Positions 11,734 through 25,058 of a DNA stretch of 63,104 bases are shown one piece after another. How positions within the stretch are numbered: position 1 is the first letter of the stretch; the number at the start of each line of letters is the position of its first letter. The DNA is from Ichthyophthirius multifiliis (lineage: Eukaryota; Ciliophora; Oligohymenophorea; Hymenostomatida): assembly GCF_000220395.1 (NCBI RefSeq), contig NW_004087085.1:1907-65010 (forward strand), written 5' to 3'. Position numbers and translations under genes: made by a program. Below the pieces are notes generated by a model. The model saw only the letters and a list, made by a program, of their open reading frames with translations, was not told where the DNA came from and searched no databases.

Positions 11734-13457
11734 ATGAACGATACATTTAAAAAAAACGTAAATCTATATGAAGAAGCAGTATCTCAAATCCAAAATATAA
11801 ACCAAAAAGTTTTAAAATTATTAAAAAACGATTAAACAGTAGTAATTTCAAATGCAGAATTTATGCCATGTTATAAGTTAATAAAAAATATATATAAAAT
11901 CTATAAATATATATATATATATATAAAATAAAAAAGTGCTGTATTATAAGCATGTGACTGTAGTTAAGATCCTTCAAACATAAACTAAAGTCAAATATAG
12001 AATAATGAGGAACTATTATTTAATTATTACATATAATTAATTAAGAATTATTTAAATACAAATCTAATTGAATGTTAATCAATAAATGATCAAGAAGTAT
12101 ATGTTGACACAGTTCATTACTAATATAAAAACTTTTAGATTTATTTGCATTGGTTGCATAAGCTATTTTATTATTTAGATAATTTTTATTTGAAAAATAA
12201 AAATACGAACTTACATTCGGAAGGGTTTAAAAATTACAGAGAAGATTATTTTAATATAATAAATAAAAAACTATTTAAGACTATAGTACATTTTCAAATT
12301 TTTTTAAGAGAAGACTAGACCATTCCAAGGGAAAAAGTAAAAAAACTCATCAAAATATATAATGAAGTAGGTTTTAAAAAAACAGCTAAATTAACTAGAA
12401 TAGCAAATACTTACGATTATGTTTTTGAAATAGATGATAGTAAAAAATACTATGAAGAAAATTTCTAAAATCCGTTTGCAGATGAAGTAATATATATAAA
12501 AGAAAAATATATATATATATTTATTTGAATATATAATTATTTGTTTATTTATATTTTATATATATATATTATCATTTTTATTATTATAGATGGAAATTTA
12601 TTATTAAAAAAAAATCAATGAATGGGCTGTTTTAAGTACCCCTGAATATGTCTAAGAAGCTTTGAACTCTTTTTAAAAAGAAGAAGATATAGCCTCTTAA
12701 TATTACCATAATTCTTCTAGAATAATCATAAACAGAATTGAATAAATAGTAATTTAACAACAAAGCGAATAACTTGTAAATAATGAATAAACTGGACTAG
12801 CAGTCATGTTCAAAGAAAAAAAAGAACAAGAAATGTAAAACCTATATAAACTCTTTTAAAGAGTAAAAGAGACACTAGAGCATATAGCCAAAAAAATAAC
12901 TATATATATACAATTTCATGGACAATCCTATAATGATTTAACTGAATAAAGAAAAAACGAAAATTAAACGCAAAGTTTATTTTATAGCAATATATATATA
13001 TAAACATTTATATATATATATAATTTAGAGGACATAGCTATAGAATATATAGAAAAAGTATTCTAATTAAAAAAAGAATGCGATCATTTAATTTAGGATA
13101 TATTTAGTAATAACATATTACTATAAAAAGCTAGAGATTCAGCATTTTAATATTTCCTTAATAAATGTGACAAAAGCACTTTCTTTTTAGCCACACACGC
13201 AGACGTTATTTTAAAAACCGAAAACTTATAAAATGATTAAGAAATAGAAGAAAAGCTATCCTAAATTGCTAAAATATTCGTATATTTTTACTCCAGAGAT
13301 ACTTTTTTTAAACATTATTAAAAATTTTTCTCTAATAGACTTTTAAATTCAACTTCTAGGAATAAAGAAGCCGAAAAGCAATTGATTTCTAAATTTAAAG
13401 TAAACATATAAATACATATATACATATAAATAAATATATAAATATATATATATATAA

Positions 13458-13515
<58 letters not shown>

Positions 13516-14397
13516 TTTTTTTTTTTTCACTTAAAAAAAGACTGAAGCAGGCTAAGCTGGTGTAAATAAGATCGAAACAATGTTAAAAGATATCAATAAT
13601 AGTGAGGAGTTTCATCAAGAAATAAAGAAGCAACTTTCTTAATATTAAGTAGAATTATTTGCGAATGTACTCACTACAGGAAGTTGGCCTCTATAAAAAA
13701 TTCAAGATAATTGTGAAATTCCTGAATAACTATAAGATATGGTTAATAAATTTAAATAAATATATAAGGATAAGTATAAAGGAAGAAATATAAATTGGCT
13801 TTTTAGCTAAGGTACAGCAGAAATATCATTTAAAACCTAAAAAGAAAAGTATATATTAATTGTAAGTACTTATTAAATGATAGCTTTATAAAAACTATAA
13901 GCATAGGGCAATTCTGTGACTTTTTAGAAGCTTTTATAGGTATCAGGCATTGAAAATTCGGAACTACAAAATGCAATTATTCCTTTTGTGAAATTAAAAA
14001 TTTTAAATTGTTAAGGAATAAAAAATGACGTTTTCGAAGAAAATAACGAAATTGAAATAAACGTGAATTTTGCTTTTAAACAAAAAAGAATTAGATGTAT
14101 ACCTGGAGGAAAATAAGGACAAATAAAAAAATAAAAAGAAGAAGAAATGGGAAAATAATAATTCTAAGAAGAAGTTTCAAAAGAAAGAGAATATATTTTA
14201 GACGCATGTATTGTTAGAGTTATGAAAAGTAGAAAAATTATGAAACATAATGAGTTAATTCCCGAAGTTATTAAATTGGTTAATAATTTCAAGCCGGAAA
14301 TTCCAGTTATTAAAAGAAGAATCGAATCTTTAATAGAAAGGGATTATATAAAAAGGGATTAATATGATAAGTAAAAAACATATTAATTAAATATTTA

Positions 14398-14459
<62 letters not shown>

Positions 14460-14492
14460 TATAAAAGGAATTCTTTTCATTATGTGCCTTGA
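11734..14492 (+). CDS. cullin (CUL1-like E3 ligase scaffold), six exons, 767 aa
   Basis: Cullins hold a substrate adaptor at the N-terminus and a RING protein at the C-terminus, forming ubiquitin ligases activated by NEDD8. Exons 11734-11876, 11937-12486, 12590-12974, 13029-13399, 13541-14370 and 14468-14492 sum exactly to 768 codons. N-terminal repeats include YLHWLHKLFYYLDNFYL. The cullin-homology part has YQKFFSNRLL and EAEKQLISKFK. The C-terminal winged helix carries the neddylation segment DACIVRVMKSRKIMKHNEL, with Lys in the expected place, then PVIKRRIESLIERDYIKRD. The last exon is 25 nt and supplies the usual short tail (NSFHYVP). The intron before it holds a long (AT)n run. Subtype is a guess; the family is certain. 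Confidence 0.94.
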
Positions 14493-14636
14493 GATATTAT
14501 TGACTTTAAAAAGAAAAAATACAATTTTTTTTTTTTTTTTTTTTTGAAATAATTTTTTTTTTATTATCATTTTAAAAATATGGAAGTAAATATTTCTAAT
14601 GGATTTTTTTTTTATTAAAAGCCTATAAATATATAA

Positions 14637-14667
<31 letters not shown>

Positions 14668-14888
14668 TATATTAGTTTAGATTAATATATAATTAATTAA
14701 TTTTTAATATTTTTTTAGAAAATACATTCATATTTATATTTTTAAAAAAATATATATTATTTGTTTATATAGTAGATAAAAATATAAATATTACTTATTT
14801 TATAAAATAAAAATTATTTTATATTTTATTTAATTTATTTATTTAAAAATCGTACTTTTTATTTTATTTTTTAAATAAGAAATATAAA
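14493..14888. other. intergenic spacer, converging cullin and DP genes
   Basis: Poly-T (14526-14543) and (AT)n (14650-14672) in an otherwise A/T-rich spacer. No gene seen. Confidence 0.6.
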
Positions 14889-15107
14889 TCAATAAAACTT
14901 AATAATTTCATTTTATTTAAAATTTTTATTATACCACAAAATAAATTCTTTATTAAAAATTTAAGAATATTAAATTAGATTTTTATTAAATTCAATTTTA
15001 TTTAGAATGTCCAAATCTCCATATGTTTATAAATGGTTTTTAGAGTATATTTTTAATTATGTATTTTATTAATTACTTTTTAATATAATATTCTATTTTT
15101 AATTAAA

Positions 15108-15175
<68 letters not shown>

Positions 15176-16206
15176 AAATTATTACTTAATTATTTACAGA
15201 TAAGCCTAATATAATAAGAGGAAAATAAAATTTAAATGATTAATCAGTATTATTCTTTATATTCTCTTCTTTTTTATTTCTTTATATTAAATAATTTAAT
15301 AAAGATAACTTCTACATATATTAATTTATAAAATGCTTTTTCTATTTTATTATTTCTCTTTTATTTTCCAATAGATTATAAATATTTTTATAATTATTCC
15401 AATTATTACTTTATAAATAATTTCCGTCTAATTTTAAAAATTAATAAAGAAAGTTAAAAATAAAAATGTTACCAATTATTTTTGATTAATCAAAATAAAC
15501 AATATTTTTTCCTTTTTTAGAAATAACTTAAGATGCAATTAAAACATTAAGAGCATCATAAACTCTTCTTTTAATATTTTATAAATCTTTTAACTTTAGA
15601 TAAAATTTATTAAAAAATAAAAAAGATATATATAAAATGTATATATATGATATTAATAATTATTATTTAAAAAAATAACATATATATAATATAATTATTT
15701 TTAAAAATAAAAATATCTTTTAATATACTTTTTATTTTTAGTTATTTTATATAAAATTATATTATTATTACCTCATTATTACTATTTTTTTTTTTTTCAA
15801 ATGATAACTAATATACTAATGTGTCCGCTACTTCTTTATAATTTGTTTCTTTTTTATCTTATATAATGTTTTTTACATTTAAAGAAATATATCTTAATCC
15901 TTTTATATTTTCTTTATTTACATAATTTTCTATTTTGTTTTTATTAATAAATATTAAAAAATATTTTAATAAAACATAATAGAAGTTTTTTTTTGTTATT
16001 ATCTTTTTTATTATATTTAATAGATGTAAAATTATTATTTACTTTTTATAACTATTAATTATTTTAATATTCCACAGACATATTTTATTTGAATATTTCA
16101 TTCAATTTTATATTTTTATATTAATTATATTAAAAATTCTATTATATCTTATCTATTGAATTATTTTAATTAATATTAATGTTATGATTATCAAAATTAT
16201 TATAAA

Positions 16207-16262
<56 letters not shown>

Positions 16263-16279
16263 TTATTAGTTTTATTCAT
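14889..16279 (-). CDS. TFDP: transcription factor DP (E2F dimerisation partner)
   Basis: DP proteins pair with E2F to control G1/S genes. The start is the ATG at 16279 (MNKTNKYN), followed by a poly-Asn run and an Asn/Gln-rich N-terminus. The winged helix is split by an intron: KGLRYISLNVKNIIQ and NYKEVADTLVYQLS lie in one exon, and NIKRRVYDALNVLIASQVIS in the next. This matches GLRHFSMKVCEKV...NEVADELV...NIRRRVYDALNVLMA. Downstream are a coiled coil and NYLIQRNKK...FPLIILGL. After a 105-nt intron (15093-15197) the DP-specific C-domain follows, ending in YGDLDILNKI and TGA at 14891-14889. A further intron lies near 16030 (GTAAAT...AAAAAG), but the exon join before the winged helix is not settled. 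Confidence 0.88.
16200..16261. repeat. (ATT)n microsatellite coding poly-Asn in DP
   Basis: About 20 ATT units; on the minus strand they are AAT codons giving a poly-Asn run a few residues after the DP start codon. Confidence 0.85.
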
Positions 16280-17067
16280 ATTATTATTTTTTTCTTATTA
16301 AGATTTTTAAATTTCTTAAATATTTTGTTAATTGCAGCATTATTCAAAATAACTTTACTAAAAATTTAAATTTATACTTTTATTTTAATTGTTCTAATTA
16401 TCGTTTTATTCATTTTTATTCATTTACTAATTCGTATTTTATTATTTCTCTCTATTCTCTAATATATTTTAATATATAAAATCGTATCTATTTGCATTTT
16501 CATCTTTATTTTATAAATTTGTGTTTTATTGAAACTTATTTTAATCTTATTTTTCTTTAAGATTTTTCTTATTTTTTAAATACTTTATATTTTGATTTTT
16601 CATATTTTATTAATATATAAAGTTATTTTTGTCTTTATTTTTTTTTTTTTTATTAATTTTTTTTTTTTTTCTCATTTTATTATTTAATATTTTCGCTTTT
16701 TTAGCAATATATATAATCTTTTTATAAATTATAATATATTTTTTATATACAATTTAGTTTTATAATTTATTAAAATATCTAAAATATCTAAAATTTGAAA
16801 TTATAAATATATATATATATTATTTTATATAATGACATAAATAAAATATTGTTTTTAAGAAATAAATATATTTTTATTTATAAAAAAACCAAAAATAAAA
16901 ATTCCGCGAATATATATATATATTATTTATATAAAAAGTATTTAAATTATTTAAATTAATTAATTATATATATAATTAAAATATATATATAATTATAAAA
17001 TAAATAAATAATATATATCTGTTATATTTTTTTATACTAAATAAAAAAGTATCTATTTATATATACT
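16280..17067. other. spacer between DP and ULK-like kinase genes
   Basis: A/T-rich. The stretch 16300-16560 is T-rich with some minus-strand open frame but no recognisable protein. Probably the DP upstream region and the 3' flank of the kinase gene. Confidence 0.5.
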
Positions 17068-18671
17068 TCATTTATTTTCTTTTATAATTCTTTCATATAA
17101 TTATTTTTCATTTATATTAATAATCTCATTTTCTATAAATTCCTAAAATTTAAAATCTAAATTTTCCACATTAAAATAATAATCAATTTTAGAAAAAATC
17201 TATAATGCCCTAATAACCCTTAATCCTTATATATTTTCCTAAAACTCCTTTAAATCAATAAAACTATAAATCTTCTTAAAATTAATAAATCCTCTTATTT
17301 AAACCTCAAATATCGTTACATTTTTTTTCTACAAAAACTTAAATAATAAATCCCTTTCGAAATTAAATTTTTATACCCAAATTCCTTTTTACTCTATTTT
17401 GAATATATTATTGACTAGTGTATTAAGTACATTCTCAGCATTTTATTTTTCTTGGACTACTTATTCTTTAAATACCTAATATTTTTCACTTTAAAAATAA
17501 ACCTAAATATCCTCCAAAAGTATCCCTATTATTTAAACTTTTTACTCTAAAAACTTCACTAACATCTCTAAACATAAAAAATTAAAAAAACATAGACAAT
17601 AAATCATATCATACACCAAAAAACGACTAAAAAAAAAGTAATCTTTCGCCTCAAAAAAATATTTTATACATTTATTTGCGAAAATTCCTTTTTATTTAAA
17701 CAAATTCAATATACAATCAACCTTTTAAATTTTATCTAAATTTTATTCTTTTTTCTAAACAAAAAGCCTACTATTATTATTATTCTAAATACTACCTATA
17801 TAATTTTCATTGCCCTATTTAACCAAAAAAGAGTGTCTAAACAATTCTTCCCATGAAATCCTATCTTTTTCCTCAAACTATAGCATTTTTATTATTAAAC
17901 TTTAACATTCTATACTAACAATAGCATTTTAAGGAATCAACAAGTTCTTATTTTTTATAGTTTTCCTTTAAATTTCTTTCACTAATTCTTTCTAGCTATA
18001 AGCCTAGAAAGGATATTCCCCAAAAAGCATATAAAAAAAACACAGCCAGTACTCCAAACATCACATTTAGAGCTATATTTTTAAAAAGTAAGTAGTTAAG
18101 GTGACGCATATATAGGAGTACATTTAATTGACATTTTTTATTGGAAATCCATATTATTTCCTTCAATAATTCTTCCAAAACCGAAATCGGCTAGTTTAAT
18201 TTTCCCTTTTTCAAAAAGCATTAAATTTTCAGGTTTTATGTCTCTATGTATTATTTTCTATTAATATAAATATTTATAACCTTCTATTATTTATATCAAA
18301 TATTAAACTGCTTCTTCTTCATTTAAACGTTTTTCGGGTTATTTGTTAATATAATTCTATAAATCACCACCTTTACAATAATCTAGAAATAAATATAAGT
18401 TATTTTCAGATTAAAATATATCATGTAAACATACTATACTTTCACTTTTTAACATTCTTAGTACTTATATTTCGCCGTTTAATTAATTATTATTCGAGAG
18501 CGATTGTTTTATAAGGTGCTAAGGGATTACTTTTGCGGCAAAAAGCTTAGTTTTATCATTCTAAAGGTGGGATAGATATACTTTTCCATATTAGCCTTCT
18601 CCTAAAAGTACGTCTATTAAGATTATATATGAACCTATTATTTTAAGTTTAGGACATTTTTTTTTTAACAT
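17068..18671 (-). CDS. ATG1/ULK-like Ser/Thr protein kinase, intronless, one-base slip
   Basis: Kinase of the ATG1/ULK type, likely acting in autophagy or ciliary signalling. The start is ATG at 18671 ([15 protein letters not shown]). The N-lobe has a Gly loop (LLGEGQYGKVYL) and the ATP Lys (FAAKVI). The C-lobe has [19 protein letters not shown], and [10 protein letters not shown] followed by [17 protein letters not shown]. The usual APE motif reads SPQ (YASPQLL), and its Gln is a TAA codon. The C-lobe needs one more base at an A8 run (18033-18040, plus strand) to move from GCVFF to YMLFG. The total length of 1604 nt is one base short of whole codons, as this predicts. After the kinase domain come about 250 residues of helical, partly coiled-coil sequence to TGA at 17070-17068. 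Confidence 0.85.
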
Positions 18672-18677
18672 TTTTTT

Positions 18678-18714
<37 letters not shown>

Positions 18715-21007
18715 TGAAAATTAGTTTTTTAGCTTAAACTTGAAAATTTTTTTTTTTTTAATAAAATAAATATATAAATTTATTATTAATTTTTTTAAAC
18801 AAAAACTATTATTATATATATATTCATATAAAATAGTTATTTATATATAAATAAAGTTATTTTATATGATTATATAAAAAAAATAATAAATATAATTTAC
18901 TTTTTATTATGTAAATTTAATATACTTTAATTATATTTGATATTGTCTTATTTGTTAATCTAATATAAAAGTTAAAAAATGAATAAAATTTAAACAATAT
19001 TGTAGTTAATATTATGAATAAACTTTTGATTATATTTATATTAATCACATAATTATATTTATATAAATAATTAAATATATCCTATATCTATTTTATTTAA
19101 TTATTAAACTATACAAATTTTAAATTAACAAAAAAAGATTATTGATAAAATTTTAAGCCTTGTTTTTATGATAAAAATATAAAAAAAATCAACTAATTAT
19201 TTTAAAATTAAAAAATTTAACTTTTCTATGAAATTCAATATAAAAATATTATTTTTTTTAAAAAAAATACAGAACAAAATACACATTATTATTAAATATA
19301 TATAATGAAAAATTACTAGATTATGACAAATGATAAACCACCTAATGGATTTACAAATTCTTACTAAATTTTGTGTATAAAGTCGAAAAGCTTTTGATTT
19401 AACATCCCAATTACATTTGAAAAAAATAACTACGACAATCATACTATGATTAGATTTAATGTATTTTTCCTTTGAAATATATTATAAATTAATAAAAATT
19501 AATATACAAAATGAAATGTTTAAACAAAAATTAATATATATAATAAAAATTTCATATTTTATTATAGATATATATTTACATAAAATTAGATATTTTTTTT
19601 TTAATATAATTTAATTAATTTTATTATGTAATTTTTTGGTTTTTTTTAAATATGAAATTTTTATTTTTATTATCATAATATATTAATATATAAATAATAT
19701 TAAAAAATCTAAATATCATATATTTCAATATTTTATTGTTATTACTATAATAAAGGCATTATTTTATTAAATATAAACTTATAAAAATATCTTTTTTTAG
19801 AAAAATTTTGAATTCACTAATTCTGATAAATTAATTTATATATATTTTTATTTTAAACTTAATATTATTTTTTTCTTAATTAATGATTTGTATATATATA
19901 TTTTAAATATATACTATATATATTATTTTATTTTTTTATTTATTTTTATATATTTTTTATATCTAAATTGATTTTATTTTTTATCAATATTTTATATATA
20001 AATATATATAAAAATTAGTTTGTTTTTTTAACAAAATTAGATTTCTTTTTTTTTATATAAGAAAAGAAATTTAAAAAAAAATATACACCGCTTTCATTTT
20101 TATTAATATAATCATTTTAATATGCTTTGCTAGTTTTTTATAAAAATTTTTGTATTAAGTTATCTAATAAATATATAATAAGAAAATTTATTTAATAAAA
20201 AAACTTTATTTTTTTAATATATAATCAAGATTAATAAATCAAAATATTATTATATCACGAATAATGAATTGTAAAGTTTGAAATAATATAAATTCTTAAA
20301 GTATTTATATTTACTTTAAAATGTTAAAACTAATATAATAAGATTTAAATATCTAATTAATTTAATAGATTAAATATTAAAAAAAAATTAAAATATGATA
20401 ATTAAGCATTTAAAATGAAATAATATTGTTAAATAAATTAAGTAAATAATCGAGATTTAAGCATTATTTTTTTATTATATTTAAATTAATTATAAGATTA
20501 TATTTATATTGATTTTAATTAATTGTTTTATAAAATAAAACGTTAAATATTTATTAATTTTATAAAGTTAAAAAATAATATATAAATATATAAATATTTT
20601 ATAAATATTTTTTTTTTTTATTTTATTAAATATATTTTTAAATTTTAAGCGCGTCTTTTTTTTTATTTATTTTTTTTATATTTTAATTTGTCATTTAATA
20701 ATTTATTTATTTTTAATTTCCTTTAATACTTATTTTTTTAATTTATCCTATTATAGAAATACATATTTATTCTAAAAAAAGAATCCTAAATAAAAAAAAT
20801 CTCTTATATTTTTATATTATTATCATTTTATTTATATTAATTTTTTTTTTTAAAATAAAATAAAATAAAAAATGATTAGATATAAAATTTTAAAATACTA
20901 ATCACATTTTATTATTTTATTTATAATATTTTTTTTTTAGTTTATTAAATCATTTTTTTTTTTTCGACATTTTCTTTAGTTTTATTGATTAAAATTTATT
21001 TTATGTT

Positions 21008-21038
<31 letters not shown>

Positions 21039-21172
21039 ATTTTAAAAAATAACGTATTGTTTCAAACAATTTATTTAATTAATTTTTAATTAATATTTTT
21101 ATAAACTAATTTATATTTTAATATATAAAAAATAATAATAATTATATTTTTTAACAGATAAAAAAAAAACAA
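18672..21172. other. 2.5-kb A/T-rich region, no firm gene
   Basis: Begins with a poly-T run (about 18684-18712). Mostly A/T low complexity. The patch 19310-19445 is less biased and is open on both strands (minus 81 codons; plus a short MINHLMDLQILTKF frame ending at TGA near 19441). I cannot tell whether this is an exon, a small RNA or chance. Nothing else supported. Confidence 0.5.
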
Positions 21173-21673
21173 ATGTCTAATTATTCTGAATCAATAATAT
21201 AGTTAATATTAAATACAGAAGTAAATGATAAAGACAAAAAAATTATCGAATTAGAAAAAAGTATTTCATTTAAAAATTAACAAGCGTTAATATAAGATCG
21301 TTAAATATAAGAATTACAATAAAAGTTATTAGAATAAAAAAAAATTAATTAAAAAAGGAAAAACTACGACATAATCTAAAGCGAAAACATTTTTTTAAAA
21401 TAAAGTATTAATTAATTGTTTGAAGAGAATAATAATTTGAAAAAAGCTTTATCAAATTATAATGTAATTTAGTAATAAAAATAAAACATTATTAGACATT
21501 CTTAAAATATTAATTTTGAAAGAATTCCTTAAATTTCAACTGCTTCTTAGTCTGTTTAAGAATAATCTTATGTATAAAATATTACAGAATAAGATGATTT
21601 TAATTAATATTTTTAAGAAATTATATATGTAAATGAGAATTCTAAATCTTTTAAAAAATAATGTAATTGTTGA
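21173..21673 (+). CDS. coiled-coil protein, 166 aa
   Basis: Not recognised. One uninterrupted frame with TAA/TAG as Gln, starting MSNYSESIIQLILNTEVN and ending ...KKQCNC before TGA. The middle (KKIIELEKSI ... IQELQQKLLEQKKI ... NQLFEENNNLKKAL) has regular hydrophobic spacing typical of a coiled coil. No signal peptide or membrane segment. It ends in a CxC pair. Codon use resembles the neighbouring genes. Confidence 0.7.
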
Positions 21674-22115
21674 TATATAACGAATGAAAAAATTAACAAA
21701 TTTATATAAATCATAAAAAAATAAAAATTTATACAAAATAATAAAATAATAAATAATGAAAAAATGTGTAAAAATAAATTAATATTAAATAAAAAATAAT
21801 ATGAAAATGTATATACGAATTAAATAAAAAAAAAAATATCTTTAAAAGCAATTATATTTAAATATATATTTGTATATATATAAATAAAAATAAAAATATA
21901 AATATGTATATATTTATATATATAATAATTTATATAATATGTATCTTTATATATTAATATATATATATATTTTTTTATATATAAATATTTTTTTTTTTTT
22001 TTTTATATTTTTAATTATTTTTCTTAAAATTAAAAATATCTTTCTTTTAATTTTTTTTAAATTTTAATAAAAATTTAATATTCTTAATAAAAAAAAATAC
22101 ATATTAACATAAAAA
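21674..22115. other. intergenic spacer
   Basis: A/T-rich with short AT repeats and poly-T near 21990. It lies upstream of the amidase gene on the same strand. Nothing else seen. Confidence 0.6.
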
Positions 22116-24084
22116 ATGTCTTTTCTTGATATAAATTTATAATTATATCAAACAATATATTTAATATTTGTCCTATTTACATTATAATTTTTATTTTATA
22201 TATCTTTACTAATAAAGAACAAAAAAAGAGTAATTTACTATAAAGAACTCTCATTAAAACACTCTAAAGAAAAGATATAATAAAACCTATAAATAAACAT
22301 AAAACTAAGGCCAGAATTATCATAAGAGACTATAGAAAAAGTTTTAAATAGTGATGTCTAAAAATTAAAACAAATGTTAAATTAAAAAGAAGTCTATAGT
22401 GTTGATCTAGTAAATATATTCACCTAAAGATGCTAAAAAATAGGATTAGAACTAAACATGATAACTGAACTTACATATAAAGAAGCTATAAAATAAGCTT
22501 AAGAATGTGATGAAATTAGGAAGAAAAATCCTGAAAAATGTACTGGAATATTATTTGGCATTCCTATTTCAATTAAAGACATATTTCTATAAAAAGGTAT
22601 TTTTTTGTTTTTAATATATAAAATAGAATAAAATAAAAGATTATGTCTCTTATATAGGTTTAGCTAGTAAAATTAATACTAAACCTTCTGAAATTGATGG
22701 ATTTAATATATATTTATTAAAATAATAAGGAGCTATTCCTTTTGTGAGAAGTAATGTCCCTTAATGTGCTTTAACTATAGAATCAATAAACCATATTTTC
22801 GGAAGAACATTAAATCCATGGGATTAATCTAAAGCCGCAGGTGGTTCCTCAGGAGGAGAAGGTGCTCTAGTTTCTTCTAGATGCTCTCCTTTAGGATTCG
22901 GTTCTGATTTGTCAGGTTCTATTAGAATTCCAGCAGGTAAATAATATTTATTATATATATATATATATATATATATTGGTTTCGTATAAATATATATATA
23001 TAATAAGCATTTTGTGGTGTTTATGGATTTAAACCAACGGCTTAAAGAGGAATTACTAATGGACATTGTTATTATACTGAAGTATTTAATGGATTATTAT
23101 CATTATAAGTATAATTATTATTTATGGGAAAATAAAATAAAATATAGAAAAAAGGTATCTTGTGGTCCTATAGGAAAATCAGTAGAAGATTTAACTTTAT
23201 TTTTTAGGTGTTTTTGTGATAAAAAACAACACGAAGAAGCTGAATTAGACTACAGAAATCAGTATTTAATCGTAAAAGAATTCGATGAGAAATTATACAC
23301 TACAAAACAAAAACTAAAAGTCGGTTATTTTAAGACATTATCTCATTTCGATGCTACTTTAGCTAATTAACGTGCAGTAGAAATAACAATTGATAAACTA
23401 AAAGAATTAGGACATGAAGTAGTAGAGATAAAGATTCCTTCTTAGAATGAAATAGAGGAAGTATTTTTTAAAATTGTGTTTAGTGATGGTTTTTCAACAG
23501 CAAGATAAATGACAGATGGAGAGTAATTTATTCAGGAATATAAAGCATTAGATACTATTACGAAAATGAATTATTTAATTAAATCTATATTGATTAGCAT
23601 TAATAGGCTTTTAGGAGAAAAGAGGGTAAGTAATGTTCTCTAATATATATAATAAATTAGTGCTATTGAATAATAAAAATAGGTAGATAAACTATTAAAA
23701 ATTAAATAATAATTCATCACTTTATTTAAAAAATATAATATTTAAGCCGTAGTTTGTCCTTCTTTAGGTACACCAGCTTTAAAACATGGTAAAAACTCAG
23801 AAAACTTCTTAACTTCTATTTATACATATATTTGGAATTTCGTAGATTTCCCAGCTGGAATTATACCTGTTACAAAGGTTTTAGAAAATGAATAACATTA
23901 TAAAAATAGTAGAATTAATGATTCTATATCTAAAGATATAGATTAGAATATGAAAAATACTAAAGGAATGCCAGTTGGAGTACAGGTTGTTGGCTTACCT
24001 AATATGGATGAACTAGTGCTTAATTTAATGAAGTAAATAGATGAAAAAATAGGATTTTATAAACAGAATGAATACCCATTATGA
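22116..24084 (+). CDS. fatty-acid amide hydrolase-like amidase, four exons, 596 aa
   Basis: Amidase-signature enzyme, probably acting on lipid amides at a membrane. Exons 22116-22596, 22658-22936, 23008-23108 and 23155-24084 join exactly in phase. An N-terminal hydrophobic segment (TIYLIFVLFTLQFLFYISLL) is consistent with an FAAH-type membrane anchor. The catalytic Ser-Ser-Lys triad is intact: Lys in GIPISIKD, Ser in AAGGSSGGEGAL and Ser in GSDLSGSIRIPAAFCG. Also seen are PVVxxNxP-like AIPFVRSNVPQCAL, GRTLNPWDQS, YGFKPTAQRG and near the end NFVDFPAGIIPVTKV and GMPVGVQVVGLP. Intron 2 is (AT)n-rich. FAAH-like is favoured over bacterial-type amidases by the membrane segment and the GFKPT/NFVDFPAG blocks. 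Confidence 0.92.
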
Positions 24085-25058
24085 AAAAAAAAAAAAAAAT
24101 ATATATAATTATATATATATATTTATATATTTATATATATATATATATTTATTTTATATATATATATATATTTAAACTTTATATATATTTAATTTTATTA
24201 AACACTAAATAAATTATGTTAAAAACAAAAATAAAATTTAAAAAATATAATAATTTTACATATACTATATATGAGTTTTTATATAATTTATTTTAATATA
24301 TAATTTTTTTATAAAAATTATTAGATTAATAGTTGTAAATTTTTTAAATTTATTTATTTAATTTAGTTTCAATTTTAAATAATTCATTTTAGTATTATTT
24401 TATTGAGAATTAAATTAAAAAAATATATATACACATATTTTTTAATATATTTTTATATTTAAATTTTATAATTCCAATACAATCAAAAAATAGGTTTAAG
24501 TTTAATTAAATAATACATACTTTAAATAGTAAACTAAATAATATTATATATTTTATATAAATGTATATATATATATATATATATATACATTAATATATTT
24601 ATATTATATAAAATACTATAACAGATATACTTATAGTCAATAATGCATTATTATAAAAAATAGTTTGATTATATAAAGTATTTCACAAAATATAAAAATC
24701 TTGATATATTAAATATTAAAAATTCTTTCAAAAAAATAAAAATTTAAGAAAAAATATATATTTAATATTTTTTTCTTTCACTAAAATATACTTTATATAT
24801 TTAAAAGTTTAAATTTATAAAAAAAATATGATAATATAATATATTTAATCAAAATATTCCTAAATCAAAATTTATATAATCAAATGTCAAATACAAGATA
24901 TGTCAAAAGTTCTATTTATATTTAGAAAAATATAATTATTTTTAACAAATAATTAAAAAATTATTAAAAAAAAAAAAAAAAACGAAAATAATTAAATAAA
25001 ATAAAAAGCAATATTCATAAAAAAGAAAAAAAAAAAAAAGAAAAACTTTATATTAAAA
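24085..25058. other. intergenic spacer
   Basis: Nearly 1 kb of A/T-rich sequence with (AT)n runs at about 24110-24170 and 24563-24590 and poly-A near 24965-24985. No coding-like frame. Confidence 0.6.

Noticed and set aside
14310-14570. Minus-strand frame with Ile/Tyr repeat
   Set aside because: Antisense of the cullin C-terminal exon and its (AT)n intron.
17996-18178. Minus-strand 60-codon frame
   Set aside because: Off-frame reading of the ULK-like kinase activation and C-lobe region.
23014-23370. Plus-strand frame beginning MVFMDLNQRLKEEL
   Set aside because: Starts in a shifted frame of amidase exon 3 and reads through the 46-nt intron; the spliced amidase model is in phase and conserved.
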